A stretch of DNA of 64,000 bases from CBDDDW01 sp965226805. Lineage in GTDB: Bacteria > Chloroflexota > Dehalococcoidia > Lucifugimonadales > JAGWBF01. The position numbers and the translations under genes were made by a program. This document shows, piece after piece, positions 1 through 8,495 of the stretch; position 1 is the first letter of the stretch, and the number at the start of each line of letters is the position of its first letter. The notes below the pieces were generated by a model, which saw only the letters and a list, made by a program, of their open reading frames with translations, was not told the DNA's origin and ran no database searches. The DNA lies in contig CBDDDW010000028.1 in NCBI GenBank assembly GCA_965226805.1, positions 248,001 to 312,000 on the forward strand, read 5' to 3'.

Positions 1-6
1 GAACAT

Positions 7-1140
7 ATGCAAAACAAGATCATCTCCGGTGACGGCCACATAGACCTGAAATGGCTGCCCCATGATCTCTTCGTGTCCGGCGCACCGACCCAGTGGAAGA
101 ACCGGGTGCCACACGTGGTTGAGACCGGTGAGGGTAAGAGATGGTACGCCGAAGGAAGGGACCTGATGACCCTCCCGTTTGGAGGGACCGCCGACATGTC
201 GGCGCCTCCGCTCGGGCTCACCAAACGCCTGGACCGGATGCACGAGCATGGCTTCTTCGACGGAAAGCCCTACCCCAGCGATCCCGAGCTGCGCATCCAG
301 CATCAGGAGATGGACGGCGTCGACGCCGAGGTCATATACGGCATTCTGGGGATGTATACGCTCATACAGGACCCGGAGCTGCTCAGGCTAGTGTACAGGA
401 CCTATAACTCTTGGATGGCTGATTTTTGCAACAGCAACCCCCAGCGGTTCGCGGGCCTTGCCTGCCTTCCAAATGACGACCCCGAGATCGCCGCGGGAGA
501 GCTGCGCCGGGCTGCCGGGTTGGGACTCAAGGGGGCAGACTTCTGCGTCTCCTCGGCAGTGAAACCCATCTGGCACCGGGACTGGGACCCCCTATGGGCT
601 GCGTCCGACGAGTGCGCCATGCCCATCTCCTTTCATGCCACCGGCTTCCCCGTGAGGGAGCCCTCGGACGAAGAGATGGCTCGGGAATATGCGTCGCCGT
701 ATCTGGCTGTCAGGCTGGCCCTGCTCCAGATAGCCGGGGCCGAGTACCTCGCCAGCATCATATTCTCGGGAGCGCCGGAGCGGTACCCCGGCATGAAGTT
801 CGTGCTGGGAGAATGCGGCGCCACCTGGATACCTCACGCTCTGGCCCGCATGGACGAAGAGTACGACGACCAGTTCCGGCATCTGAATTTTTCCCTGAAA
901 CCCAGCGAGTATTGGCAACGCAATGGCTTTACCACCTTCCAGAATGAGCCCTTGATCGGCGGCCTGGTCCACCTGGTGGGAGATGACAACGTCGTGTGGG
1001 GCTCGGACTATCCTCACAACGACGGCATCTGGCCTGACTCTCTCACGGTAATTGAGGCTCAACTGGGCACCCTGGACGAGACGGCACGGCGCAAGATCAC
1101 GTGCGAAAACGCCCGGCATCTATACAGATTTCCGGACTAG
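7..1140 (+). CDS. Amidohydrolase family protein (ACMSD/Amidohydro_2 type)
   Basis: A 377-residue metal-dependent hydrolase of the TIM-barrel amidohydrolase_2 group. It probably hydrolyses or decarboxylates a small carboxylated or amide compound in the cytoplasm; the substrate cannot be read from the sequence. Visible marks are the N-terminal metal-binding strand GDGHID (residues 8-13, an Asp-Gly-His form instead of the classic HxH), a mid-protein ISFHATG strand with a ligand His, and the C-terminal WGSDYPH motif (residues 331-337) whose Asp is the usual catalytic metal ligand. There is no signal peptide. The ATG lies seven bases from the window edge, so its ribosome site and upstream partner are outside the view. 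It resembles the amidohydrolase at 27402-28520, which carries the same WGSDYPH ending, suggesting paralogues for related substrates. Confidence 0.85.
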   Translation: MQNKIISGDGHIDLKWLPHDLFVSGAPTQWKNRVPHVVETGEGKRWYAEGRDLMTLPFGGTADMSAPPLGLTKRLDRMHEHGFFDGKPYPSDPELRIQHQEMDGVDAEVIYGILGMYTLIQDPELLRLVYRTYNSWMADFCNSNPQRFAGLACLPNDDPEIAAGELRRAAGLGLKGADFCVSSAVKPIWHRDWDPLWAASDECAMPISFHATGFPVREPSDEEMAREYASPYLAVRLALLQIAGAEYLASIIFSGAPERYPGMKFVLGECGATWIPHALARMDEEYDDQFRHLNFSLKPSEYWQRNGFTTFQNEPLIGGLVHLVGDDNVVWGSDYPHNDGIWPDSLTVIEAQLGTLDETARRKITCENARHLYRFPD

Positions 1141-1229
1141 CCGGTGTGCGGGTGATTAACCTGAGAGCTTATGATGCTGTTCATTCCCTCGAAAATTCCC
1201 CTCACCCCCGGCCCCTCTCCCGATGGGTT

Positions 1230-1315
1230 CTAGCAGGCTGCTGAAGAAAGATAGTGCAGAGGGCGAAGCCCCTTTGCCGGGGGATGGCCGGAAAGGTTTT
1301 TTAGCACCTTGCTAG
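1230..1315. repeat. MITE-like 86-bp element with imperfect terminal inverted repeats
   Basis: The left end ctagcaggctgctgaa and the reverse complement of the right end (ctagcaaggtgctaaaa) match with few differences. The interior (gaagcccctttgccgg) recurs in larger copies at 24340-24500 and 27181-27326. It has no coding capacity. It occupies the 315-bp gap between the first two genes, which otherwise shows nothing recognisable. The mobilising transposase is unknown. Confidence 0.6.
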
Positions 1316-1455
1316 GGCGGGCGACTGAAGAATCTGGTGGAGTAGAGTAGTCGTACGATGGTCTCAGGACGTATGTCATCCATCACTGGTATCTGGCGCG
1401 GAGCCTATGTTCGAGAAGCCATGCCCCGGGGAAGCGATCCGACAGGTCTTCTCAT

Positions 1456-2163
1456 TCAAACTTGAAATTGATCGAGCTTGCGGAGCTGAACGTGGCCGGG
1501 CGACCGGGAAATCATCCCCTTGCTCTCCAAGCGTCGCAGCACCCTGGAGAACGTTTCCCTGGACGTGCCGGCCATGTCGGCTAGTTCTTGTCGGGGTGGT
1601 AGTCTTAATACGGTGCCGTCGGAACTATCATCCTGTGCGCCTATCTCCTCGGCGACTCGTATGAGGGTATGGAACACCCGGCTCTCAGCATCGTTGAGGG
1701 CTAGATATTCGATCTGCTGATCAGATGCCCGAATTCTCCGGGCAAGCTCCTGGAGAAGATGGATGGACAGGTCGGGGTCTCGTCGTATCAGACCTAAAAA
1801 ATCGCTCCTCTCGATAACATATACTTGAGAGTCCTCCAGCGCTACTACATTGGCGGAGCGCGGGTGCCCATCGAGAATTGACAGCTCTCCGAAAAATTCG
1901 CCCGCTCGTATGAAAGCTATCACCACCTCGCGACCTTCGCCAGCGGCGCGGGTCACCTTCGCCGACCCGTTCAGAAGGAGGAAAAGGGTATCGCCCGGGT
2001 CTCCTTCAGCCAGGATCACGCTACCCGGCCCATACTCCCTGGACGTCACTACCGAACCCAGGTCGACCAGCTGCTCATCACCCAGACTGCTAAAGAGCGG
2101 TATCTTCCTGAGCGTTTCCATGATCCCGCGGCTATTCACGTCATAGGTAGAGTCCTCGCTCAT
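1456..2163 (-). CDS. Crp/Fnr family transcriptional regulator
   Basis: A 235-residue cytoplasmic DNA-binding regulator with the normal Crp length and layout. Residues about 20-135 form the cyclic-nucleotide-binding beta-roll, followed by the long dimerisation helix and a C-terminal winged helix-turn-helix (recognition region about 190-212, QELADMAGTSRETFSRVL). The phosphate-binding cassette GELSILDGHPRSAN keeps the Glu and Arg that contact cyclic nucleotide in CRP. There is no N-terminal cysteine cluster, so an FNR-type iron-sulfur sensor is unlikely. A good sigma-70-like promoter lies at 2201-2229 and two palindromes sit just upstream of it, suggesting autoregulation or control of the divergent gene. 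The real ligand and regulon are unknown. Confidence 0.9.
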   Translation of the reverse strand: MSEDSTYDVNSRGIMETLRKIPLFSSLGDEQLVDLGSVVTSREYGPGSVILAEGDPGDTLFLLLNGSAKVTRAAGEGREVVIAFIRAGEFFGELSILDGHPRSANVVALEDSQVYVIERSDFLGLIRRDPDLSIHLLQELARRIRASDQQIEYLALNDAESRVFHTLIRVAEEIGAQDDSSDGTVLRLPPRQELADMAGTSRETFSRVLRRLESKGMISRSPGHVQLRKLDQFQV

Positions 2164-2200
2164 CCTCGTGCCCCTCCCCGGGAACGCTTTCCATTTGTGG

Positions 2201-2229
2201 ACTTTAGGCTCTCATACGGTGCATGTCAA
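2201..2229 (-). promoter_or_regulatory. Promoter of the Crp/Fnr gene
   Basis: On the minus strand TTGACA (2229-2224) and TAAAGT (2206-2201) are separated by 17 bases, close to the sigma-70 consensus. It lies about 40 bases before the start codon. Confidence 0.65.
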
Positions 2230-2244
2230 CGCCCGCCGAAGAAT

Positions 2245-2290
2245 TTGACGTGTGAAGTGACCGCCGTCAATGACACGAGGGCACTCGTGT
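2245..2290. promoter_or_regulatory. Two adjacent palindromes, candidate regulator operators
   Basis: TTGACG at 2245-2250 is mirrored by CGTCAA at 2265-2270, and ACACGAG at 2273-2279 is mirrored by CTCGTGT at 2284-2290; all matches are perfect. They lie between the Crp/Fnr promoter and the divergent surface-protein gene, where an operator for either would be expected. Binding by the neighbouring regulator is inferred. Confidence 0.4.
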
Positions 2291-2376
2291 GATACACTTC
2301 GCGAATCTCAATTCGTGCCAGACGCTGGGTCTTCAGGAAAATTGTTCTCGAATTAGCGGAAAGAGGTTTATAAACC

Positions 2377-4901
2377 ATGACTAAGACGAGGCGTTCAATC
2401 ATATTTCCCAGTTTGCGATTCTTGCGATACTAACGACCTTGGTAGCGGCTGCCTTAATTGTGTCGACCGCTGTGGTGGCCAACCCTGTCGATAGCCCCTG
2501 GACGGGCAGCGGCAGTGGCACCACAACGGTGGTGTCGGACGGATCGAGCGCCGCGGCCGAGTTCACGTACGACAACTCGGGTGTATCTGCTAGTGGATCC
2601 TGGGAATTCAAGACGACGGCTGCATCGGCTGGCACCCACGACCTTCAGTGGGCTTACACTGGCAACCACGCATTCTTTGCAGTTACCGTTAGTCTCGACG
2701 CCTTCGTTGACCGTCCTTACCTAACGAACGTCACGACGGTCAACCTCGTCAGCGCCGGCCCCGTCAACTGCTGCGCGACGCCGTCCGCGGGTTTCGACTA
2801 CAGCGGAACCGAGACGTTTACCGTGCAGGCGGGCGACGTGTACGGCTTTAGGTTGAGCGGTTCTCACGGCGACTCCACGCCTAATTTGTTCGGAACGCTG
2901 ACGGTCGACGAAGCGACCACCGACTCCGACGGCGACGGCGTGCCTGATGACCAGGACGCCTTCCCCAACGACGCCACCGAGACCACCGACTCCGACGGCG
3001 ACGGAGTGGGGGATAACTCAGACGCCTTCCCCAACGACGCCACCGAGACCACCGACTCCGACAGCGACGGCGTGGGGGATAACTCAGACCAGTGCGAGGA
3101 AACACCGGCCGGAGAGTTAGTGGACGGAGACGGCTGTGCTGCCAGCGAGTTGGACGACGATGGGGACGGCGTGTTCAACAACGCCGACCAGTGCGCGAAT
3201 ACCCCGGCTGGAACGGCTGTGAACGCAGTCGGCTGCTCCGATGGAATTGCCGATGCGGTCGATACGGCGCCCAACACCTTCTCAAATGCCTTCAGTGACG
3301 GTACCACGTCCGGGGACATCACCAGCCGAGGGGACCAGGATTTGACGGTGACCGATGCGGCGGATTCGACTAAGGGCGTGGACATTGCCGCCAGTACCGG
3401 CGGAGGAGCGACACCGGCCACAGTGAGCGCCTGCAGCGGGGCCTCAACCTTCAGCCTGGATACTGGGGATAGTTTCACCGTAACCTGAAGCAGCGTCATC
3501 GTAGACGTGATCACGGGGACAGTGGGTGTCACCTTTATCGCGCCTGACGGCACGGTGACCACGGCAAGCCTGGGGGCGGGCAATAGTCTGACCCTGGACA
3601 ACACCCTGACCTTCACCGTCACAGCCTCCTCGAGCAACTCTGATTCGGTGGCGATCGTCATCAACGGCGTGCCCATTACCCTGCCACCGAATGGATCGGT
3701 CTCCACTGTGGACACCGACCGTGACGGCGTCAATAACACCATCGACCAGTGCCCCGGCACGCGGGCTAGAGATCTTGTGAACGGAGTCGGCTGTTCTATA
3801 GATAACGACGGCGACCGTATCACCAATGACGTGGACGTTCAACCCAACACAGGCTCTTTGGACGCCAGCGACAGAATAAACTTTTTAGGCGGGATCACCG
3901 ATATAACAATTGAAAATCATGGATCTTCTCTATCATTCTCGTGCTTCATCCTCAATGGAGGGCCGGACACGGCCGTTACTTTTGGAGTTGATTTCGATGC
4001 GCGTGCAAGGGCATGCGTATTATTTGGACGGGTCCATAAGGTGAGCGATGAGCTGCCCAACATAACCAATTCCCAACTCGGTCCCAGGGGTATCCGGCTG
4101 TGGATAACTCGCGGGGACGGGGACGGGCTCCGCGATGACTGGGTACAACTCAGATGCGACAGCCCCCTCTGCCTAAGAGAGTGGAACGGTAAAGTCTACC
4201 CGACAAGGTACACAGTACCCGACTTCCATTTTGTAGTCGACCTAATAGACCATGACAATGACCCGGCCACGCCACCACGCAAGGTAAGTCGTAAGGTAAT
4301 TGGAGACTTGCACATGGTGATCGCCGCCACGTTTTCAAACCTCACAACGGTGGAGGAAGGGTCGGTGGAGGTGTCGGTGGGCACGGGAGATGACATAATC
4401 GTCTTCACCGTGACGGCGTCCGAGGGCGGCGCTGCCGGTGGCCTTCACCTGGAAAATGCTGAGGATGGGACGTTGATTGCCACCAACGAGGGCGAGGCCG
4501 GCTCTCCGCCGATTACCTTTACCATCGATGATGTGGAGGTCGGCAGCCTGAATCCTGGCGACCCGCCTCTCCGGATCGTTTCCGTCGACATCAAACCAGG
4601 AAGCCATATCAACCGGATCAACACCAGGAGCAAGGGCGTCATCCCGGTCGCCATACTGACGACCGACAGCTTCGATGCGACCACCGTGGACGTGTCGACC
4701 GTCGAGTTCGGGCCCGGCGGAGCCACCATCGCTCACAAGAAGGCTCATCTGGAAGACGTGGACGGCGACGGCGACATCGACCTGGTGATGCACTTCCGTA
4801 CCCAGGACGCGGGAATCTCGGCAGGTGACGAACAGGCGTGTCTGACCGGTGTTGCAGACGGTTCCAATTTCATCGGTTGTGATGTGGTCACGGTAAAGTA
4901 G
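2377..4901 (+). pseudogene. Exported protein with thrombospondin type 3-like Ca-binding repeats, interrupted by a frameshift and a stop
   Basis: Read through its two lesions this is one exported protein of about 840 residues. ATG 2377 encodes MTKTRRSI and is followed, after a 2-nt frame change near 2395-2405 that looks like a duplicated AT in atcatatttcc, by a hydrophobic signal segment (ISQFAILAILTTLVAAALIV) running into an Ala-rich cleavage zone. Next come a beta-rich domain, Asp-rich calcium-binding repeats of the DSDGDGVGDNSDAFPNDATE type (about 2920-3230), a TGA at 3486-3488, another DTDRDGVNNTIDQC repeat, and a C-terminal domain (about 4570-4900) with VDIKPGS and EDVDGDGDIDLV. The TGA replaces what is probably a Cys codon: the frame continues unchanged as SSVIVDVITG. 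It would be a cell-surface protein if intact. Two independent lesions favour a pseudogene, though sequencing error is possible. Confidence 0.8.
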
Positions 4902-4950
4902 CCCGCCGAGCTTGACCGAAGGCCCAATCTAGCGCCACGAGAGTAGTGAA

Positions 4951-4985
4951 GAGGCCCGCTGGCAAACCGCCAGCGGGCCTCTTTT
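4951..4985 (+). terminator. Rho-independent terminator
   Basis: A perfect 13-bp GC-rich stem (4951-4963 with 4969-4981) has a 5-nt loop, is preceded by A residues and followed by TTTT. It lies about 50 bases after the surface-protein gene. The remaining 4986-5206 holds nothing recognisable. Confidence 0.9.
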
Positions 4986-5206
4986 CTTGTTCAATTGGCC
5001 TGCCTCCAAAGCTGGAGCGCTCGCTACGCTAGTGGGACAAGCACTGGACAGCAACAGGAACTGGGCGCCTTCGTCTCCATCTTTACATCCGGGATACGTT
5101 CTGCAAGAATGTCAGAAATGAATTTCAGGTAGACGCGAAGAGACCGAAGCCGTCGATTCCGCTTCTGGATGCTATGGGTCAGACATGATAGCCGTAGCAG
5201 GGATGG

Positions 5207-5292
5207 CCCCAGTCCTAGCTATTGAAGCACACTGCGGACATGGAGCCAGCTTCTAACCGGCGGGTCGCGGGTTCGAATCCTGCCTGGGAGGC
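5207..5292 (+). pseudogene. Decayed tRNA-Arg(TCT)-like sequence, copy 1
   Basis: The 3' half looks like a tRNA: a CTTCTAA anticodon loop (TCT, arginine) at 5250-5256 with a stem of four of five pairs, then the T arm GCGGGTTCGAATCCTGC with all five pairs. The D arm is too short and lacks the GG of the D loop, and the acceptor pairs only in part. It is therefore probably not functional. A second copy lies at 5843-5928. The 30 bases 5260-5289 are identical to 5897-5926, and the two copies bracket the cupin gene. Confidence 0.5.
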
Positions 5293-5437
5293 TACAAAGC
5301 TAATGGGAGCAACTGCTTTTCAAGATGGGCGAAATGTAGCACAAAGTCGTAGAAGCCCTGCCACTGAACCTGTAGGCTGTCAGCGTAAGGGGCCAGCTTT
5401 AGACTAGCTGTTAGACGCGCTTGTAAAAGGAGGAACA

Positions 5438-5791
5438 GTGCCGGTTATCAAATATGACAGCGTGGTAATACAAGCAGGACCAGCACCTGGTTTGGATGCA
5501 CGCGTTTGGGTTAATGCGAATCAGGGGAGCGAGTCTCTGATAGCGGGCGAGATCACTATCCCGCCACACTCCCGAGTGCCCAACCATATCCACGCCAATA
5601 CCGAAGAGGCGGTGATCATCCTGGAAGGAACTCTGGATGTCCTCTTGGGCGATGAAAGGGAGTCCCTTGGCCCTGGCGACGCCGTATTAGCCCCAGCCGG
5701 GAGTGTCCACGGATTCTTTAACCGACATGATGAGCCTGCGAAGATGTTGTACATATTTCCCACCCATCATGTGGATAAGGAAGAAGTCTAA
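5438..5791 (+). CDS. Small cupin-domain protein
   Basis: A 117-residue single-domain beta-barrel protein, the usual size for one cupin. Motif 1 is HIHANTEEAVIILEG, giving the two His and one Glu metal ligands, and motif 2 is GDAVLAPAGSVHGFFN with the last His ligand. Such proteins bind a divalent metal and act as small isomerases, dioxygenases or ligand sensors; the substrate is not evident. The GTG start is fixed by a strong ribosome site, AAAGGAGGAACA, directly upstream. The gene is alone between the two tRNA-like repeats, so it may have arrived as a small inserted cassette, although no integrase is present. Confidence 0.8.
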   Translation: MPVIKYDSVVIQAGPAPGLDARVWVNANQGSESLIAGEITIPPHSRVPNHIHANTEEAVIILEGTLDVLLGDERESLGPGDAVLAPAGSVHGFFNRHDEPAKMLYIFPTHHVDKEEV

Positions 5792-5842
5792 ATCACCGGT
5801 TCCCGGCTTGAAGAAACCTTATTCTAATGTCCGCAGTAAACG

Positions 5843-5928
5843 GTCCCATCCCTAGCTACGGAAGCACAGTGCAGACACGCAAGAATCTTCTAAGCAGCGG
5901 GTCGCGGGTTCGAATCCTGCCTGGGACG
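5843..5928 (+). pseudogene. Decayed tRNA-Arg(TCT)-like sequence, copy 2
   Basis: It shares the T arm and 3' acceptor strand with copy 1 (30 identical bases, 5897-5926) and also the segment CCTAGCTA..GAAGCACA. Acceptor strands GTCCCA and TGGGAC pair over 6 bp. The anticodon stem does not pair, and the D arm is aberrant. It looks like a tRNA relic or attachment-site remnant, not a working tRNA. Confidence 0.5.
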
Positions 5929-6006
5929 CTACAACACCCCCCTCCGCTTTTCTGCATTAGACCATTGCTGTAAAGGAGACGGTGAAGCCGAGGTGGCAAA
6001 CCTCCG

Positions 6007-7410
6007 ATGACCTCCCTAGTCGAGAAGCTGCCGCTGGTCAACAAGCTGCTCTACACCTCGGACATGATCGGGGGCCAGGCCATAGCGCAGAGCAGAAACC
6101 TGTGGCTCCTCTTTTTCCTCGCCCCCCCGAAAGATAAGGGCCTGCCCGCGAGTATCCCGGGCCTGGACTGGGGCTTCATCGACATAGACCCGAGAGTCTT
6201 CGTTGGGGTCCTTTTGACCGCCGGGCGGATCATCGAGGCAGTAGACGACCCCATTATCGGCTGGTGGAGCGACCGCACTCGAAGCCGCTGGGGGCGCCGG
6301 CTGCCCTTCGTGCTTTTCGGTACACCCTTCGTCGCCCTATTTTTCGCGCTGCTCTGGCTAACGCCGTTGGGTAACGCGAGCTACGTGAACGCCGTGTACC
6401 TGTTTATCATCCTGGAGCTATTTTTTCTAGCCAACACGCTTTCCGGCGGACCTTACGAGTCTCTGCTCCCGGAAATAGCCCAGAGCCACAAAGACCGAAT
6501 GAGCGTCGTCGCATGGCAGTTCTATTTCGGGGTTTTTGGCGCACTGTTGGGTCTTGTATTGAGCGGCCTCATCAAGGACGCCTTCGGCTTTTTTGCCATG
6601 GGAGCAATATTCGCGGCGTGCGCTGTTGCCTTCCGATACTTGGGCGTTCGTGGCATATGGCATGTGGCGCCCAGAGAGACTTCGCCAGCTCAGATAAAAC
6701 TGAAAGCGGCCTTTATCGCGACGTTGAGTAACAAGCAGTTCCTCTATTTCGTACCCACCTTCGTCTTTTTCCAGCTGGCTGTCTCGATGGTGACCGCCTG
6801 GCTGCCTTTCTTCGTGGAGGAGGTGCTTGAAAAGGAGAACGGAGGCGCATTTACATCCATGCTCACAGGGGCCGCCCTGGTCGCCATGTTGCTATCGGCG
6901 TTCGCCCTGTGGAGGCTCGCCAACGCTAGGGGTAAGCGGTGGGTCTATTCGGCCTGTTTGTTAGCGACCGCCATATACATGCCACTGCTGTTTTTCGCAG
7001 GATTCATACCTGGGGTCCCCAAACTCGCTCAGGGCATCGCCATGGCCTTCTTCGCCGGCATACCCATGGCCGGGGTGAACCTGCTGCCCCGTGCCATCAC
7101 AGCCGACATCACCGACTACGACGAGCTGCGCACGGGAATGCGCCGAGAGGGTATGTTCTATGCTTCTCAGAACTTGTTTGAAAAGATAGGTTCCTCCTTT
7201 GCGCCGCTATTGCTGGCCCTGGTGCTCTTGCTGGGTGAGACCACAGCGGATCCCCTGGGGATCCGGATGGTGGGCCCGGTGGCTGGGGTTGTCGCGTTCT
7301 TTGGTTTCTGGCTGTTCCGTGGCTACAAGCTGCCCAGCACAGTGACCCCGGAGACGGTAAGGGCCGCAGGGCTTGAGATAGCGAGTACCTCCTCTACGGA
7401 CAGTGAATGA
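6007..7410 (+). CDS. MFS transporter, glycoside-pentoside-hexuronide (GPH/MFS_2) type
   Basis: A 467-residue inner-membrane protein with about twelve hydrophobic segments. It fits the GPH cation-symporter branch: the N terminus LLYTSDMIGGQA resembles the family's first helix, and loop 2-3 holds DDPIIGWWSDRTRSRWGRR, the typical D-P-x-x-G-x-x-x-D-R motif. A late segment ITADITDYDELRTGMRREGMFYA is another GPH hallmark. Members carry sugars, glucuronides or other organic anions with Na+ or H+. The ATG at 6007 has only a weak upstream ribosome site (GGTGGCAAACCTCCG), and no enzyme gene accompanies it, so the substrate is open. The IS island begins 86 bp downstream. Confidence 0.85.
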   Translation: MTSLVEKLPLVNKLLYTSDMIGGQAIAQSRNLWLLFFLAPPKDKGLPASIPGLDWGFIDIDPRVFVGVLLTAGRIIEAVDDPIIGWWSDRTRSRWGRRLPFVLFGTPFVALFFALLWLTPLGNASYVNAVYLFIILELFFLANTLSGGPYESLLPEIAQSHKDRMSVVAWQFYFGVFGALLGLVLSGLIKDAFGFFAMGAIFAACAVAFRYLGVRGIWHVAPRETSPAQIKLKAAFIATLSNKQFLYFVPTFVFFQLAVSMVTAWLPFFVEEVLEKENGGAFTSMLTGAALVAMLLSAFALWRLANARGKRWVYSACLLATAIYMPLLFFAGFIPGVPKLAQGIAMAFFAGIPMAGVNLLPRAITADITDYDELRTGMRREGMFYASQNLFEKIGSSFAPLLLALVLLLGETTADPLGIRMVGPVAGVVAFFGFWLFRGYKLPSTVTPETVRAAGLEIASTSSTDSE

Positions 7411-7495
7411 TCGGCGCCATTCGCCCCTCGGCGAAGACAGGGCCGGCAAGGCGCAGCTTTTCGCGGTCGCTAAAATGGCACTGCCCCCCAAGTAG

Positions 7496-7681
7496 CAGCC
7501 ACCGGTAGGACTTCTCGCTTACCATAGCCAAGCTAGCTTCTGTAGTGTAGGGTGTCAGCGCAATTGGACACTATTGAGGCCTAGAAAACCGAAGAGGTTG
7601 GGGGTGGTAGAGGCTCCTTCAGAGGGGTAGATTAACCCTTAGCCCGAATCCACCGAAGGACGGCCTTGGGGACAGTCCTTG
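7496..7681. repeat. 186-bp direct repeat, copy 1
   Basis: It matches 8228-8413 with a single visible mismatch (G at 7642, T at 8374). The two copies flank the IS3 fragment. No protein is evident in it. The end facing the IS fragment contains a 23-nt word (7639-7661) found once more, inverted, just before the IS256 transposase (10060-10082). Confidence 0.85.
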
Positions 7682-7869
7682 GAGCCGTAGAAAGGTGTCT
7701 TCAGGTACTGTTGGTCTATGAGGGCCATCAACTCCATGTCCTCGGCGCCGGCCTCGGTTGGCAGGTAGTACAACGAGGAGCGGCTGATACCCAGCAAGGC
7801 GCACTGGCGCACCAGAGACAGCTTCGGTTCTTCTCGGTCAATCATGGCCCGGCGTTGGGACCGGCTCAC
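7681..7869 (-). pseudogene. IS3 OrfB, N-terminal fragment
   Basis: Only about 60 residues of the OrfB transposase remain (GTG start at 7869, MSRSQRRAMIDREE through KTPFYGS). This is the N-terminal part that precedes the rve DDE catalytic domain. The reading frame then runs into the 186-bp repeat and gains a meaningless tail. The start overlaps the OrfA stop (GTGA). Without the catalytic domain it cannot transpose. Confidence 0.8.
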
Positions 7870-8150
7870 AACCCGAAGCTCCGTGACAAAAAATCCCGTT
7901 CCACCTTGAGCTGCCCAATCTGTTGGTAGAGCTGGGCAGTGAGGACCTCTTGGTCCTTCTCCTGGCGTCCAGCACCATTTTCAAAGAGGTGCGGCGCCCC
8001 CTGAGTCAAGGCCTTCTTCCAGGCATGGATCTGGCTCGGGTGGACTTCAAACCGGCTGGCCAGCTCTGCAATGGTGTGCTCCCCCTGGAGCGCGGCCAAA
8101 GCCACTTTGCCCTTGAAGACTGGGCTGTGCTTCTTACGTGTTTGCTTCAT
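7866..8150 (-). CDS. IS3-family transposase OrfA
   Basis: A 94-residue helix-turn-helix protein beginning MKQTRKKHSPVFKGKVALAA, with the HTH in EHTIAELASRFEVHPSQIHAWKK, followed by a leucine-rich segment for dimerisation. It binds the element's terminal repeats and is joined to OrfB by programmed frameshifting in intact IS3 elements. It is identical in sequence to the OrfA at 51266-51550. Here its partner is truncated, so it could at most act as a repressor or in trans. Confidence 0.9.
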   Translation of the reverse strand: MKQTRKKHSPVFKGKVALAALQGEHTIAELASRFEVHPSQIHAWKKALTQGAPHLFENGAGRQEKDQEVLTAQLYQQIGQLKVERDFLSRSFGL

Positions 8151-8227
8151 GTCCTGCTCCTTCTTTCCGTCCTATTTTAGGAGCGGGACTCTCTCTTAGC
8201 CACCTGTCCGAATTTTGGGGACCACCT

Positions 8228-8413
8228 CAGCCACCGGTAGGACTTCTCGCTTACCATAGCCAAGCTAGCTTCTGTAGTGTAGGGTGTCAGCGCAATTGGA
8301 CACTATTGAGGCCTAGAAAACCGAAGAGGTTGGGGGTGGTAGAGGCTCCTTCAGAGGGGTAGATTAACCCTTATCCCGAATCCACCGAAGGACGGCCTTG
8401 GGGACAGTCCTTG
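8228..8413. repeat. 186-bp direct repeat, copy 2
   Basis: Second copy of 7496-7681, starting directly at the intact end of the IS3 fragment and ending about 80 bp before the IS1380 transposase. The repeat-IS-repeat arrangement suggests a duplication formed with the insertion, or an assembly duplication. Confidence 0.85.
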
Positions 8414-8495
8414 AAGAAGCCATCGGGTGCTCCTCTGAATCTGGGATAATGGTTTTGGAACAGAAACCAGCCCGGAAACAAGGAGCACCCAATAG

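Larger units (their letters stand above)
7681..8229 (-). mobile_element. Truncated IS3-family element
   Basis: These 549 bases read as identical to 51081-51629, so the two copies are recent. The OrfA-side end (terminal repeat at 8204-8229, read TGAGGTGGTCCCC on the minus strand) is intact. The OrfB side stops abruptly at 7681 against the 186-bp repeat, losing the DDE catalytic core. Confidence 0.85.

Noticed and set aside
3486..3488. In-frame TGA as selenocysteine or as a reassigned codon
   Set aside because: Other genes in the window end with TGA and use TGG for Trp, no SECIS-like hairpin is evident just after it, and a one-base change from TGC explains it.
2864..3826. Long minus-strand frame opposite the calcium-binding repeats
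   Set aside because: Its Ser/Pro/Val repeats are the reverse reading of the Asp-rich repeats; the plus strand carries recognised domains.
5207..5292. Calling a functional tRNA-Arg here and at 5843
   Set aside because: The D arm lacks the conserved GG and proper stem, and the acceptor or anticodon stems fail to pair.
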